Source: Rhodovarius crocodyli
GTDB lineage: Bacteria; Pseudomonadota; Alphaproteobacteria; Acetobacterales; Acetobacteraceae
Direction of reading: 5' to 3'
DNA: 64,000 bases
NCBI RefSeq assembly: GCF_004005855.1
Contig: NZ_SACL01000003.1
Coordinates: 372,001-436,000 of the forward strand
The translations under genes were made by a program, and so were the position numbers. Under the pieces are notes generated by a model. The model ran no database searches. It was not told where the DNA came from and worked only from the letters and a program-made list of their open reading frames with translations. Below, one piece after another: positions 1-8,157 of this stretch. The number at the start of each line of letters is the position of its first letter. Within the stretch, counting starts at the first letter, position 1.

Positions 1-683
1 CGCTGCTCGCCGTTCACCCACAGCTTGATGCCGACATCAGAGGTGTCGAGGTCGTCGGCGGGAACGATCCAGGGGCCCATCGGGCAGGAACGGTCCAGCG
101 ACTTGCCCTTGAACCACTGACCGTGGCGGCGCTGCAGGTCGCGGCCGGTCACGTCATTGGCGATGGTCCAGCCGAACACGTGGTCCAGCGCGGCCTCGGG
201 CGCGATGTTGGCGCCGGCCTTGCCGATCACGATGGTCAGCTCGGCCTCATAGTCCAGATACTGCGTGACGCCGGTGGCGCCGTGGTCCGGGATGGCGGCA
301 TCAGGCGCGATCACGCATTCCGGGGCCTTGGTGAAGAACTGCGGATATTTCGGCATCTCCGTCTCGCGGCCGGCCACGCGGTCGCCTTCGGCCACATGGT
401 CCATGTAGTTGCGGCCGACGCAGAAGACATTGCGCGAGGGCTGGGGAATCGGCGCCATCAGCGTGATGGCGGAACGATCCAGCACCGCGGCGGGGGCAGG
501 GGCCTTCAGCGCGGCACGGATGCCGGCCAGGGCGGACGCGCCGGCGGCGACGACGCCCTTCATGCAGGTCACGCCGGCCGGCAGCGCGCCGGCGGCCAGC
601 AGGTCCAGCACCTGGGTGTCGTTGATGACGGCGCCCGGGCGCGGGCCCTTGGCGTCGGTGAAGGTGATGAGTTTCAAGGCCAT
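1..683 (-). CDS. Fumarylacetoacetate hydrolase (FAH) family protein, C-terminus cut by window edge
   Basis: Reads leftward from an ATG at 683 behind a strong GGAGGGGG ribosome-binding site and runs off position 1, so about 227 N-terminal residues are visible. FAH-family signatures are clear: GRNYMDHVAEGD near residue 103, the acidic metal-binding stretch DYEAEL near residue 149, and NDVTGRDLQ near residue 182, followed by KGKSLDRSCPMGPW. Such enzymes are Mg/Mn-dependent and hydrolyse or decarboxylate beta-diketo or 2-oxo acids in aromatic catabolism. The exact substrate cannot be read from the sequence. It is divergent from the cellulose operon, with a 174-base shared upstream region, and nothing links the two functionally. 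Confidence 0.88.
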   Translation of the reverse strand, partial: MALKLITFTDAKGPRPGAVINDTQVLDLLAAGALPAGVTCMKGVVAAGASALAGIRAALKAPAPAAVLDRSAITLMAPIPQPSRNVFCVGRNYMDHVAEGDRVAGRETEMPKYPQFFTKAPECVIAPDAAIPDHGATGVTQYLDYEAELTIVIGKAGANIAPEAALDHVFGWTIANDVTGRDLQRRHGQWFKGKSLDRSCPMGPWIVPADDLDTSDVGIKLWVNGEQ

Positions 684-759
684 GGCTTCCCCCTCCGGAT
701 ATGCGGTGGCGCAGCCTGTGCCGGGGGCGGTCGCTTGACAAGTCAGGACATCACCATGT

Positions 760-789
760 TTGGGCATGCACGCATTCAGCGAATATTAT
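760..789 (+). promoter_or_regulatory. Candidate promoter for the cellulose operon
   Basis: An unusually AT-rich patch in the divergent intergenic region holds a TATTAT -10-like hexamer at 784-789, with a weak TTGGGC about 18 bases upstream (760-765). It lies about 70 bases before the bcsZ start. A consensus TTGACA at 735-740 has no matching -10. Assignment is by eye only. Confidence 0.3.
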
Positions 790-857
790 TGAAAAGGCGA
801 TAGGTCCGTTGTCGGCAGTCCGGCACGCCGCTACCTGTGCCGCTGGAGCCATCACCC

Positions 858-1949
858 ATGCCGATTTCCCGTCGATCAGCATTGTGCCTGGCGGCCGCCA
901 CCTGCAGCGTGGGGGCCGCGGGGCCTGCCGCACCCGCGCTGGCGCAGGTCGCGGGCGGGCCCGCCCAGGCGCGCGTGACGGAGGTATGGGGCCAGTTCCG
1001 CCTGCGCTTCATGGCGCCCGAGGGGCGTATCATCGACACCGGCAACCAGAACGTCTCCCACTCCGAGGGCCAGAGCTACGGCATGATGCTGGCCGTCAGC
1101 TCGGATGACCGGCCGAGCTTCGACCGGCTGTGGAACTGGACCCGCCGGAACCTGCGCCGCCCGCGCGACCACCTGACCGCCTGGCGCTGGAAGCCGAACG
1201 TGCAGCAGCCGGTCGAGGATCTGAATAACGCCACCGACGGCGACCTCATGATCGCCTGGGCGCTGCTGAAGGCCGCGGAGACCTGGAACGCCCCGGAATA
1301 CCGGGAGCAGGCGGTGGCCATCGGCCGCGACATCCTGCGGCTGGTGGTGCGCAGCGCCGGCGGAATGACCGTGCTGCTGCCTGGCGCGCGCGGCTTCGAG
1401 CGGCGCGAGTCGGTGACCATCAACCCCAGCTACTACTGCTTCCCGGCGATCCGTGCGCTGGCCGGCGCGGTGCCCGACCCGGCCTGGGTGCGGATCGCGG
1501 CCGACGGGCTGCAGATCCTGCGGGCGGCGCGCTTCGGCCGCTGGAACCTGCCGCCGGACTGGCTGACCCTGTCGCGCGGGGATCGTCGGCTGTCCCTGCC
1601 CGACAATTGGGCGCCCCGCTTCTCCTACGACGCCGTGCGGGTGCCGCTGTTCCTGGGTTGGGCCGGGCTGGGTCAGGAACCGGCGGTGCAGTCGGCCGCG
1701 ATCTTCTGGGCCGACCCCAGCCACCAGCGCCTGCCGGCCTGGACCGACTTCTCCAGCAATGCCGTGTCTCCCTATGGCGCATCGCCCGGAATCGCGGCCA
1801 TTGCGGCCTTTTCCGCGGCGGTTTCGGGCCGTGGTCTGCGCACCCCCGCCGCCCTGCCGCAGACCGATCCGATGCCCGATTACTACTCGGGTGTGCTGAC
1901 TGCCCTTGTTTCACTCGCGCGGCGCGATTCTGGTGCGGATTTCTGGTGA
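858..1949 (+). CDS. bcsZ: Endo-1,4-beta-glucanase of glycosyl hydrolase family 8 (BcsZ/CMCax type)
   Basis: Periplasmic endoglucanase that trims beta-1,4-glucan during cellulose secretion. The ATG at 858 is preferred to a GTG at 837 because GGAG lies about 10 bases before it and the product then begins with a signal peptide (MPISRRSAL...ALAQ, residues 1-30) whose RR pair could be a Tat motif. SEGQSYGMM carries the likely catalytic acid Glu70. ATDGDLMIAWALLKAAETW (125-143) fits the family 8 signature, including Asp127/Asp129. The length of 363 residues is normal. First gene of the bcs operon, in the position of CMCax in Komagataeibacter. Confidence 0.95.
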   Translation: MPISRRSALCLAAATCSVGAAGPAAPALAQVAGGPAQARVTEVWGQFRLRFMAPEGRIIDTGNQNVSHSEGQSYGMMLAVSSDDRPSFDRLWNWTRRNLRRPRDHLTAWRWKPNVQQPVEDLNNATDGDLMIAWALLKAAETWNAPEYREQAVAIGRDILRLVVRSAGGMTVLLPGARGFERRESVTINPSYYCFPAIRALAGAVPDPAWVRIAADGLQILRAARFGRWNLPPDWLTLSRGDRRLSLPDNWAPRFSYDAVRVPLFLGWAGLGQEPAVQSAAIFWADPSHQRLPAWTDFSSNAVSPYGASPGIAAIAAFSAAVSGRGLRTPAALPQTDPMPDYYSGVLTALVSLARRDSGADFW

Positions 1950-2042
1950 CAACTGCCAGAAAATGATCCGAATGAACGATAAGCCCGGTTTCGCTCCCTG
2001 AACGATGCAGGCATTGTGCCGCCGAGTCTGGGGAAAGAGGAT

Positions 2043-2867
2043 ATGGCACAGGACAGTGATGTGGCTCGGGTCGCCGCCACGCTGAACACCCCGGGTCTGC
2101 GCTATCGCAGCTTCGGGAACGAGCCCGTGCGCGTCCGCCCTGTGCCGCCAGCCCTGCCGCCAGTGGTCGAGGAAGAGCCGATTGTGCCTGAATATCAGGC
2201 CGATCCGGTGAATGATCTGCCCGAGAGCAACGCCCCGCTGGAGCCTGAACTGCCGCCGCTGCGCCTGGAGCCGATCGCGCCCGAGCCCCCGCCCATGGCG
2301 GTGGAACCGCCGCCCGCGCCTGTGCCGCCGACGCCCGCGCCTGTGCTGATGTCGCTGGAGCCCGCGCCCGAGCCCCCGCCGGCGCCTGCCCCTGTCGCCG
2401 CGTCCGCGCCGCCCCCGCCCGAGCCCCCGTCGGCGCCGCTGTTTTCCTGGCCCGAGAGCACGCCCGCCGCCCCCGCCGCGCCTTCCCTGCTGCCGGAAGT
2501 GGCCGCCGGCCATGCGGCGCCTGCCGCCCCCGTGCCGGCCGGCGGCTTCCGCCTGCTGGAAGCCATCGGCATGAAGCCGGACGAACAGGCGGCCGCGACC
2601 ACCGCCCCGCAGGGCGGCACGCTGGCCCTGCTGCGCCAGGCGGTCGCGGAACCCGCGTCCCCGCCGCCCGAGTTCTTCAAACTGCCTCCCGCTCAACCGA
2701 TGGTTGCAGGCATGCAGCCGGTGGGTGCGTTGTCCGGCTTGTTGCCTGCTGCGGCCGTGACAGTTCCGCTTTCTGACGTTATGCGCCTTGTGGCGGGCGG
2801 TTCCCCGCCACCCGCATCCCCCTTTGATGCGTTTCGTGCTGCGCTCGGCGCGCAGCCGCAGCGCTAG
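2043..2867 (+). CDS. Proline-rich cellulose-secretion protein with BcsR-like N-terminus (BcsP/BcsH-type candidate)
   Basis: A 274-residue protein starting at ATG 2043 behind AAAGAGG; a GTG at 2016 in the same frame has no such site. Residues 6-25 (DVARVAATLNTPGLRYRSFG) match the spacing of the conserved E. coli BcsR segment, D-[IV]-x2-[LV]-x3-[FL]-x2-P-x-[IL]-x-Y. Residues about 30-170 are almost all Pro, Ala, Glu and Val, so probably disordered. The last 100 residues contain three short amphipathic segments (GGTLALLRQAV, LSDVMRLV, PFDAFRAAL). It sits where ccpAx/bcsH lies in Komagataeibacter and ends 14 bases before bcsQ. Inference: an intracellular scaffold partner of BcsD that also docks BcsQ. 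No transmembrane segment or signal peptide is seen. Confidence 0.7.
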   Translation: MAQDSDVARVAATLNTPGLRYRSFGNEPVRVRPVPPALPPVVEEEPIVPEYQADPVNDLPESNAPLEPELPPLRLEPIAPEPPPMAVEPPPAPVPPTPAPVLMSLEPAPEPPPAPAPVAASAPPPPEPPSAPLFSWPESTPAAPAAPSLLPEVAAGHAAPAAPVPAGGFRLLEAIGMKPDEQAAATTAPQGGTLALLRQAVAEPASPPPEFFKLPPAQPMVAGMQPVGALSGLLPAAAVTVPLSDVMRLVAGGSPPPASPFDAFRAALGAQPQR

Positions 2868-2881
2868 TAACCGGAGGCCCC

Positions 2882-3682
2882 ATGCCCCTGATCGTGTTCG
2901 CGTCCCCCAAGGGGGGCGTCGGCAAGACCACCATGGCCGTAAACATCGCGGATGCGATGCGGCGCAATGGCCGCCGGGTTCTGGTTATCGATTTCGATCC
3001 GCAGAACACCCTGCGACTCCACTTCGGGGTGCCGCTGTCGGATACCGCCGGCTTCATCGCCGAGCTGCCGAAGCGCCCGGACTGGCGCAACGTCGTCCGC
3101 CAGACCCCCTCTGGCGTGATGGTGCTGCCGCACGGCGCGATCGACATCCGTGGCGCGCTGGGCCTGTCCTCCGCGCTGGAGCGTGACCCCGAGCTGCTGG
3201 CCGCCCCGCTGCGCTCCATCATGGCTGACCCCGGGCTGCTCGTGATCGCCGACACGCCCCCGGGCCCCAGCCACGCGCTGAACCTGCTGGCGCCGATGGC
3301 CAGCATGGTGGTCGCGGTGCTGCTGGCCGATGCCACCTCCGCCGCGCTGGTGCCGGACATCGACAACGGCCGCTTCCTGGGTTCGGGCACCATGGCCGCC
3401 CTGTTCGCTGGCCGCCTGCGCGTCGTGCTGAACCAGGTCGATCCGAACTCCCGCCTCTCCCGCGCGGCGGCCGAGACGGTCGCCCGCCACCTTGGCCCGC
3501 GCCTGCTCGGCGCCGTCTGCCGTGACGAGGTGGTGGCCGAGGCCCTGGCCGCCCAGCGCCTGGTGCAGGACATCGCGCCGAACAGCCGCGCCGCCGAGGA
3601 TCTTCGCGAAGTCGCCCGCGGCGTCGAAGCCGCGCTGCCCGCCGTGCCCGATACCCTTCAGGCGGGGTGGGGCGCCCGATGA
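2882..3682 (+). CDS. bcsQ: Cellulose biosynthesis protein BcsQ, MinD/ParA-like ATPase
   Basis: A 266-residue SIMIBI P-loop ATPase. The deviant Walker A KGGVGKTT occupies residues 10-17, DFDPQN follows near residue 39, and DTPPGPSHA is the Walker B region. In enterobacteria BcsQ dimerises with BcsR and assembles the inner-membrane cellulose synthase at defined sites. ATG 2882 follows GGAGG, and the stop overlaps the bcsAB start as ATGA, implying translational coupling. Classical Komagataeibacter bcs operons lack bcsQ, so its presence beside a bcsAB fusion and bcsD is a mixed arrangement. Confidence 0.92.
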   Translation: MPLIVFASPKGGVGKTTMAVNIADAMRRNGRRVLVIDFDPQNTLRLHFGVPLSDTAGFIAELPKRPDWRNVVRQTPSGVMVLPHGAIDIRGALGLSSALERDPELLAAPLRSIMADPGLLVIADTPPGPSHALNLLAPMASMVVAVLLADATSAALVPDIDNGRFLGSGTMAALFAGRLRVVLNQVDPNSRLSRAAAETVARHLGPRLLGAVCRDEVVAEALAAQRLVQDIAPNSRAAEDLREVARGVEAALPAVPDTLQAGWGAR

Positions 3683-6600
3683 GTACGATCGCTCCGCGGA
3701 AGGAGCTGATCGCCCGGTTACCCCTGATGAGGAACCGGTTCGTCGGCTGGCTCTCCTTCCTCATCGGGCTGGTCGCCGCGCTGACCTTCATCGTGGTGCC
3801 GCTTCAGGCCTCCCAGCAGCTTTGGCTCGCTTTGGGGGCCTTTGTCATTTTCCTGGTGTTGAACCGATTCCAGGGCCGCACCATCACGCTGGCGCTCTGC
3901 GCGCTGTCGTCGATGGTGTCGCTGCGCTATATCTATTGGCGCGTGGCCGAGACGCTGGACTACACCGGCTTCTGGCAGACCTTCCTGGGCACCGGCCTGC
4001 TGATGGCCGAGCTCTACGCCGTGGTGGCGCTGGTCCTCTCCTACTTCCAGGTCCTGTGGCCGCTGGAGCGCAAGCCCGTTCCCCTGCCGGACGACCCGGA
4101 GGAATGGCCCACGATCGACGTGTTCATCCCGACCTACAACGAGGCGCTCGAGATCGTGCGCCCGACGGTGTTCGCGGCGCTGGCGCTCGACTGGCCGCGC
4201 CACAAGCTGAACGTCTATGTCCTGGACGACGGCCGTCGTGAGGAGTTCCGCCAGTTCGCCGCCGAATGCGGCGCGGGCTACATCATCCGCCCCGACAACA
4301 AGGGTGCGAAGGCCGGCAACATCAACCACGCGCTGGCGCAGACCGACGGCGAATACGTCGTCATCTTCGACTGCGACCACGTGACGACGCGCGCCTTCCT
4401 GCAGATGACCGTGGGCTGGATGCTGCGCGACCGTGGCCTCGCGATGGTGCAGACGCCGCACTATTTCTACTCGCCGGACCCCTTCGAGCGTAACCTGGCC
4501 TCCGGTCAGCGCGTGCCGAACGAGGGCCTGCTGTTCTATGGCCTGATCCAGCAGGGCAATGACTTCTGGGGTGCCAGCTTCTTCTGCGGTTCCTGCGCCG
4601 TGCTGCGCCGTACCGCGGTGGAGGAAGTGGGCGGCGTGCCGACCACGACCGTGACCGAGGACTGCCACCTGTCGCTGAAGATGCAGAAGGCAGGCTGGCG
4701 CACCTCCTACCTGCGCGCGCCGCTGGCCGCCGGTCTCGCGACCGAGCGCCTGATGCTGCATATCGGTCAGCGGATGCGTTGGGCCCGCGGCATGGTCCAA
4801 ATTTTGCGTCTTGAAAATCCACTTTTTTCGACCGGCCTCAGTTTGCCGCAGCGCATTTGCTACTTCTTGGCCATGTTCCACTTCTTGTTCCCGCTGCCGC
4901 GCTTCGTGTTCCTGACCGCGCCGCTCGCCTTCCTTCTGTTGGGTGAGAACATCATCGCGGCTTCGCCGCTCGCGATCGTTGCTTATGCGGGCCCTCACAT
5001 CCTTCACTCGGTCGCCACCGCGTCCCGCGTGCAGAAGCGGGTGCGCCACAGCTTCTGGTCGGAAATCTATGAGACGGTGCTGACCGTGTATCTGCTGCCG
5101 GTCACGCTTGCCACGCTGCTGGACCCGCGCCGCGGCAAGTTCAACGTGACCGACAAGGGCGGCACGCTGCAGGAAGGTTACTTCGACCTGCGCGCCGTGG
5201 GCCCGAACATGGTGCTGGCGCTGTTCCTGGTGCTGGGTGTGATGTCCGGTATCTACGGTCTGGCGGCCAATCCGCCCGCCAGCCTGGAGTTCCAGGCCTA
5301 CGCGCTGAACCTGGTCTGGGCCACGCTGTGCCTTCTGACGGTGCTGGCGGGCCTGGCCGTGGGCCGCGAACGCCGCCAGATCCGCGAGCGTGCGCGCATC
5401 GCCGCCGAGGTGGGGGCCGCCGTGGCCCTGCCGGACGGCCGCCGGGTGACCGGCGTTTCCGAAGACCTTTCGCTGGGTGGCGCCGCCTTGACCATGGAGC
5501 GCCCGTCCGGCCTGGAGGAAGATCAGTTGGTGACTGTGGAACTTCAGGTCGGTGCCGACACCGTGGAGGTGCCGGCCGAGGTGCTGCGCTGGCAGGATGG
5601 CCGCGCCCAGGTGCGTTTCGTCCCGCAGGATCTGCGCGACGAAGGTGAGATTGTGCGCGCGGTTCTGGGCCGCGCCGATGCGTGGGTGAACTGGGATGCC
5701 AACCGTCCCGACCAGCCCCTGCGTTCCTTGAAGGAGGTGGCGGTGTCCATCGGTGGTCTGTTCGCGGGCGGTTCGCAGTTCTCCTTCCGCCGCAAGGGCG
5801 GCGCCCCGCGTGGTCCGGGCGGCCGTCAGGGCCTGGGCCGCGCCGCCGCGGTGCTGCTGGCGCTGAGCCTGGCCGCCGCGCCGGCCAACGCCCAGCGCAC
5901 GCCGACTGCTCCGGCCGCGGCCCCCCCGGCGCCGCCGGCGCTCGGCTCCGCGCCCGCGCCGCAGCAGCCCATCCTCGACACCACGCCCACCTTGACGACG
6001 CAGGCCGCCGTGCCGGGCCCCGGCACGCGGCGCGAGACCCGCACGCTGCGCCAGCTGGGCCTGCGCGGCCCCATGCAGATGCGCGGCGTGTCCGACCTTC
6101 AGGGCGTGCTGTTCGGCGTGCGCGGCGATGAGGTGGTGACCAACGCCACCCTGACGCTGTCGGGCGCCACTTCTCCGGCGCTGATCCCCGAGCTGTCCCA
6201 GATCGCGATCACGCTGAACGAGCAGTTCATCGGCGCCATCCAGCCCGACCGCGCGCGCCCGGCCTTCGGCCCGCTGCAGTTCCCGGTGAACCCGGTGTTC
6301 TTCGCGGACAACAACCGCCTGAACTTCCGCTTCACCGGCCGGTATGCGGTGGAGTGCAACGATCCGCTCTCCGGCCTGCTGTGGTCCACGATCAGCGACA
6401 CCTCGACCCTGGCCCTGACGCTGGAGCGCCTGCCGCTGACCCGCGACCTGGCCCGCCTGCCGGAACCCTTCTTCGACTACCGCCTGCTGCGTGAGCCGCT
6501 GAACCTGCCCGTCGTGCTGAACGAGGGCGCGGGCAATGAGCTGGTGCGCGCCGCCATCATCGCTTCCTCCTGGTTCGCGGTGCAGGCCGACTATCGCGGC

Positions 6601-8157
6601 GCCAACTTCCCCGTGCAGGGCACCGTGCCCGAGCGCGGCAACGGCGTGATCGTGGCTTCCGGCACCGACACCGTGCCGGGCCTGACCCTGCCGCGCTTCG
6701 ATGGCCCGACCCTGTCGCTGGTGGTGAACCCCAACGACCAGAACGGCCTGCTGCTGGTCATCGGTGGCCGCACCCCGGCCGAGGCCGTGACGGCCGCGAC
6801 CGGCCTGGCCGTGGGCCGCGAATCGCTCTCGGGCGAGACCGCGATCGTCCAGGCCCAGCAGGTTCCGACCCGCGCGCCGTATGACGCGCCGCGCTGGATC
6901 CGCACGGACCGCCCGGTCCGCCTGGGCGAGGTGATGGACCCCTCCGAGCTGCAGGCCTTCGGCTATGTCCCGGGCCCGATCTCCGTGCCCTTCCGCACCG
7001 CGCCTGACCTGCTGACCTGGCGCAACCGCCCGCTGCAGGCCGATATCCGCTTCCGCGCGCCCCCGGGCCCGGTGATGGACGTGTCGGTCTCGCGCCTCGA
7101 CGTGGCGGTGAACGACGTCTACCTGCGCAGCCTGCCGCTGCGCGCCGGCGACCCCAGCTGGCCGTGGTCCTGGGTGCAGCGCCAGGTGGGTTCCAACACC
7201 GACCGCAGCCAGGCCGGCTTCGGCATTCCGCCCTGGATGGTGTTCGGCCAGAACGAGCTGCAGCTGCGCTTCGACATGCGTCCGCTGCACCGTGGCGATT
7301 GCGTGGCCGTGCCCGGCGACGTGCGCGCCTCGATCGACCCGGACAGCACCATCGACCTGTCCAGCGCCTATCGCTTCGCGACGCTGCCGAACCTGGCTCA
7401 CTTCGCCAGCTCCGGCTTCCCGTTCACGCGCCTGGCCGATCTCTCGCAGACCGCGCTGGTGCTGCCGGAGCGCCCGACGGCGCAGGAGCTGACGGTGGCC
7501 ATGGGCCTGATCGGCCGCCTGTCCGCCGTGGTGGGTTATCCGCCGGTGGGCCTTTCCGTGGTGCGCCCGCAGGGGCTTGAGGCCTCGGCCGACCGCGACC
7601 TGATCGTGGTGGGCACGCTGGGCCGCCAGCCCGCGCTGCAGACGCTGCTGCGCGATGGCCCCGTCTCCGCCGAGGGCAACCGCCTGACGGTGAACCTGTC
7701 CGACCCGCTGGGCGATTTCCGCGCCCTGTTCGGCGGCAACCAGGCGCGTGAGCAGCGTGAGCGCGTCTCCGCCCAGCTCGCCGCCCCGGGTGAGGCCCTG
7801 GGCATGCTGGTCGGCTTCGAGAGCCCGCTGCGCGGCGGCCGTTCGGTCGTGGCGCTGACGGGCGCCTCCGCCGCCGGGCTGGAGAGCATGCTGGGCGCGC
7901 TGCGCGACCCCGAGCAGCTGCCCCGCATCCAGGGTGACCTGGCGCTGTTGAGCGGCGGCCGCGTCGAGGGCTATCGCCTCGGCGACACCTATGGCGTCGG
8001 CATCCTGCCGCCCTGGATGTGGCCGCAGTATTATCTGGCCGAGCGTCCCTGGCTGATCCTGGGCTTCGCTCTGCTGGCCATCATCCTGATCTCCGCCCCG
8101 ATCTACTGGGTGCTGCGCCGACGCGCCGCCCTGCGCCTGCGCGCGAGGACGCACTGA
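3679..8157 (+). CDS. bcsAB: Fused cellulose synthase catalytic and periplasmic subunits, BcsA-BcsB
   Basis: A 1492-residue fusion (AcsAB of acetic acid bacteria is similar). The BcsA half has N-terminal membrane segments and a GT2 domain with DDG at 183-185, DCD at 231-233, TED at 326-328 and QRMRW at 364-368, then further membrane segments. A PilZ domain follows with RxxxR at 565-569 and DLSLGG at 596-601, so c-di-GMP binding residues are intact. A hydrophobic junction (about 715-737, ending ANAQ) leads into the BcsB part, which ends with a membrane anchor near the C-terminus. It polymerises UDP-glucose and guides the glucan into the periplasm. Start at ATG 3679, in the ATGA overlap with bcsQ. 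Codons 4798-4857 are anomalously AT-rich. Confidence 0.97.
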   Translation: MSTIAPRKELIARLPLMRNRFVGWLSFLIGLVAALTFIVVPLQASQQLWLALGAFVIFLVLNRFQGRTITLALCALSSMVSLRYIYWRVAETLDYTGFWQTFLGTGLLMAELYAVVALVLSYFQVLWPLERKPVPLPDDPEEWPTIDVFIPTYNEALEIVRPTVFAALALDWPRHKLNVYVLDDGRREEFRQFAAECGAGYIIRPDNKGAKAGNINHALAQTDGEYVVIFDCDHVTTRAFLQMTVGWMLRDRGLAMVQTPHYFYSPDPFERNLASGQRVPNEGLLFYGLIQQGNDFWGASFFCGSCAVLRRTAVEEVGGVPTTTVTEDCHLSLKMQKAGWRTSYLRAPLAAGLATERLMLHIGQRMRWARGMVQILRLENPLFSTGLSLPQRICYFLAMFHFLFPLPRFVFLTAPLAFLLLGENIIAASPLAIVAYAGPHILHSVATASRVQKRVRHSFWSEIYETVLTVYLLPVTLATLLDPRRGKFNVTDKGGTLQEGYFDLRAVGPNMVLALFLVLGVMSGIYGLAANPPASLEFQAYALNLVWATLCLLTVLAGLAVGRERRQIRERARIAAEVGAAVALPDGRRVTGVSEDLSLGGAALTMERPSGLEEDQLVTVELQVGADTVEVPAEVLRWQDGRAQVRFVPQDLRDEGEIVRAVLGRADAWVNWDANRPDQPLRSLKEVAVSIGGLFAGGSQFSFRRKGGAPRGPGGRQGLGRAAAVLLALSLAAAPANAQRTPTAPAAAPPAPPALGSAPAPQQPILDTTPTLTTQAAVPGPGTRRETRTLRQLGLRGPMQMRGVSDLQGVLFGVRGDEVVTNATLTLSGATSPALIPELSQIAITLNEQFIGAIQPDRARPAFGPLQFPVNPVFFADNNRLNFRFTGRYAVECNDPLSGLLWSTISDTSTLALTLERLPLTRDLARLPEPFFDYRLLREPLNLPVVLNEGAGNELVRAAIIASSWFAVQADYRGANFPVQGTVPERGNGVIVASGTDTVPGLTLPRFDGPTLSLVVNPNDQNGLLLVIGGRTPAEAVTAATGLAVGRESLSGETAIVQAQQVPTRAPYDAPRWIRTDRPVRLGEVMDPSELQAFGYVPGPISVPFRTAPDLLTWRNRPLQADIRFRAPPGPVMDVSVSRLDVAVNDVYLRSLPLRAGDPSWPWSWVQRQVGSNTDRSQAGFGIPPWMVFGQNELQLRFDMRPLHRGDCVAVPGDVRASIDPDSTIDLSSAYRFATLPNLAHFASSGFPFTRLADLSQTALVLPERPTAQELTVAMGLIGRLSAVVGYPPVGLSVVRPQGLEASADRDLIVVGTLGRQPALQTLLRDGPVSAEGNRLTVNLSDPLGDFRALFGGNQAREQRERVSAQLAAPGEALGMLVGFESPLRGGRSVVALTGASAAGLESMLGALRDPEQLPRIQGDLALLSGGRVEGYRLGDTYGVGILPPWMWPQYYLAERPWLILGFALLAIILISAPIYWVLRRRAALRLRARTH

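Noticed and set aside
735-740. TTGACA as the -35 box of the cellulose promoter
   Set aside because: No -10-like hexamer at 16-19 bases; the TATTAT at 784 is too far away to pair with it.
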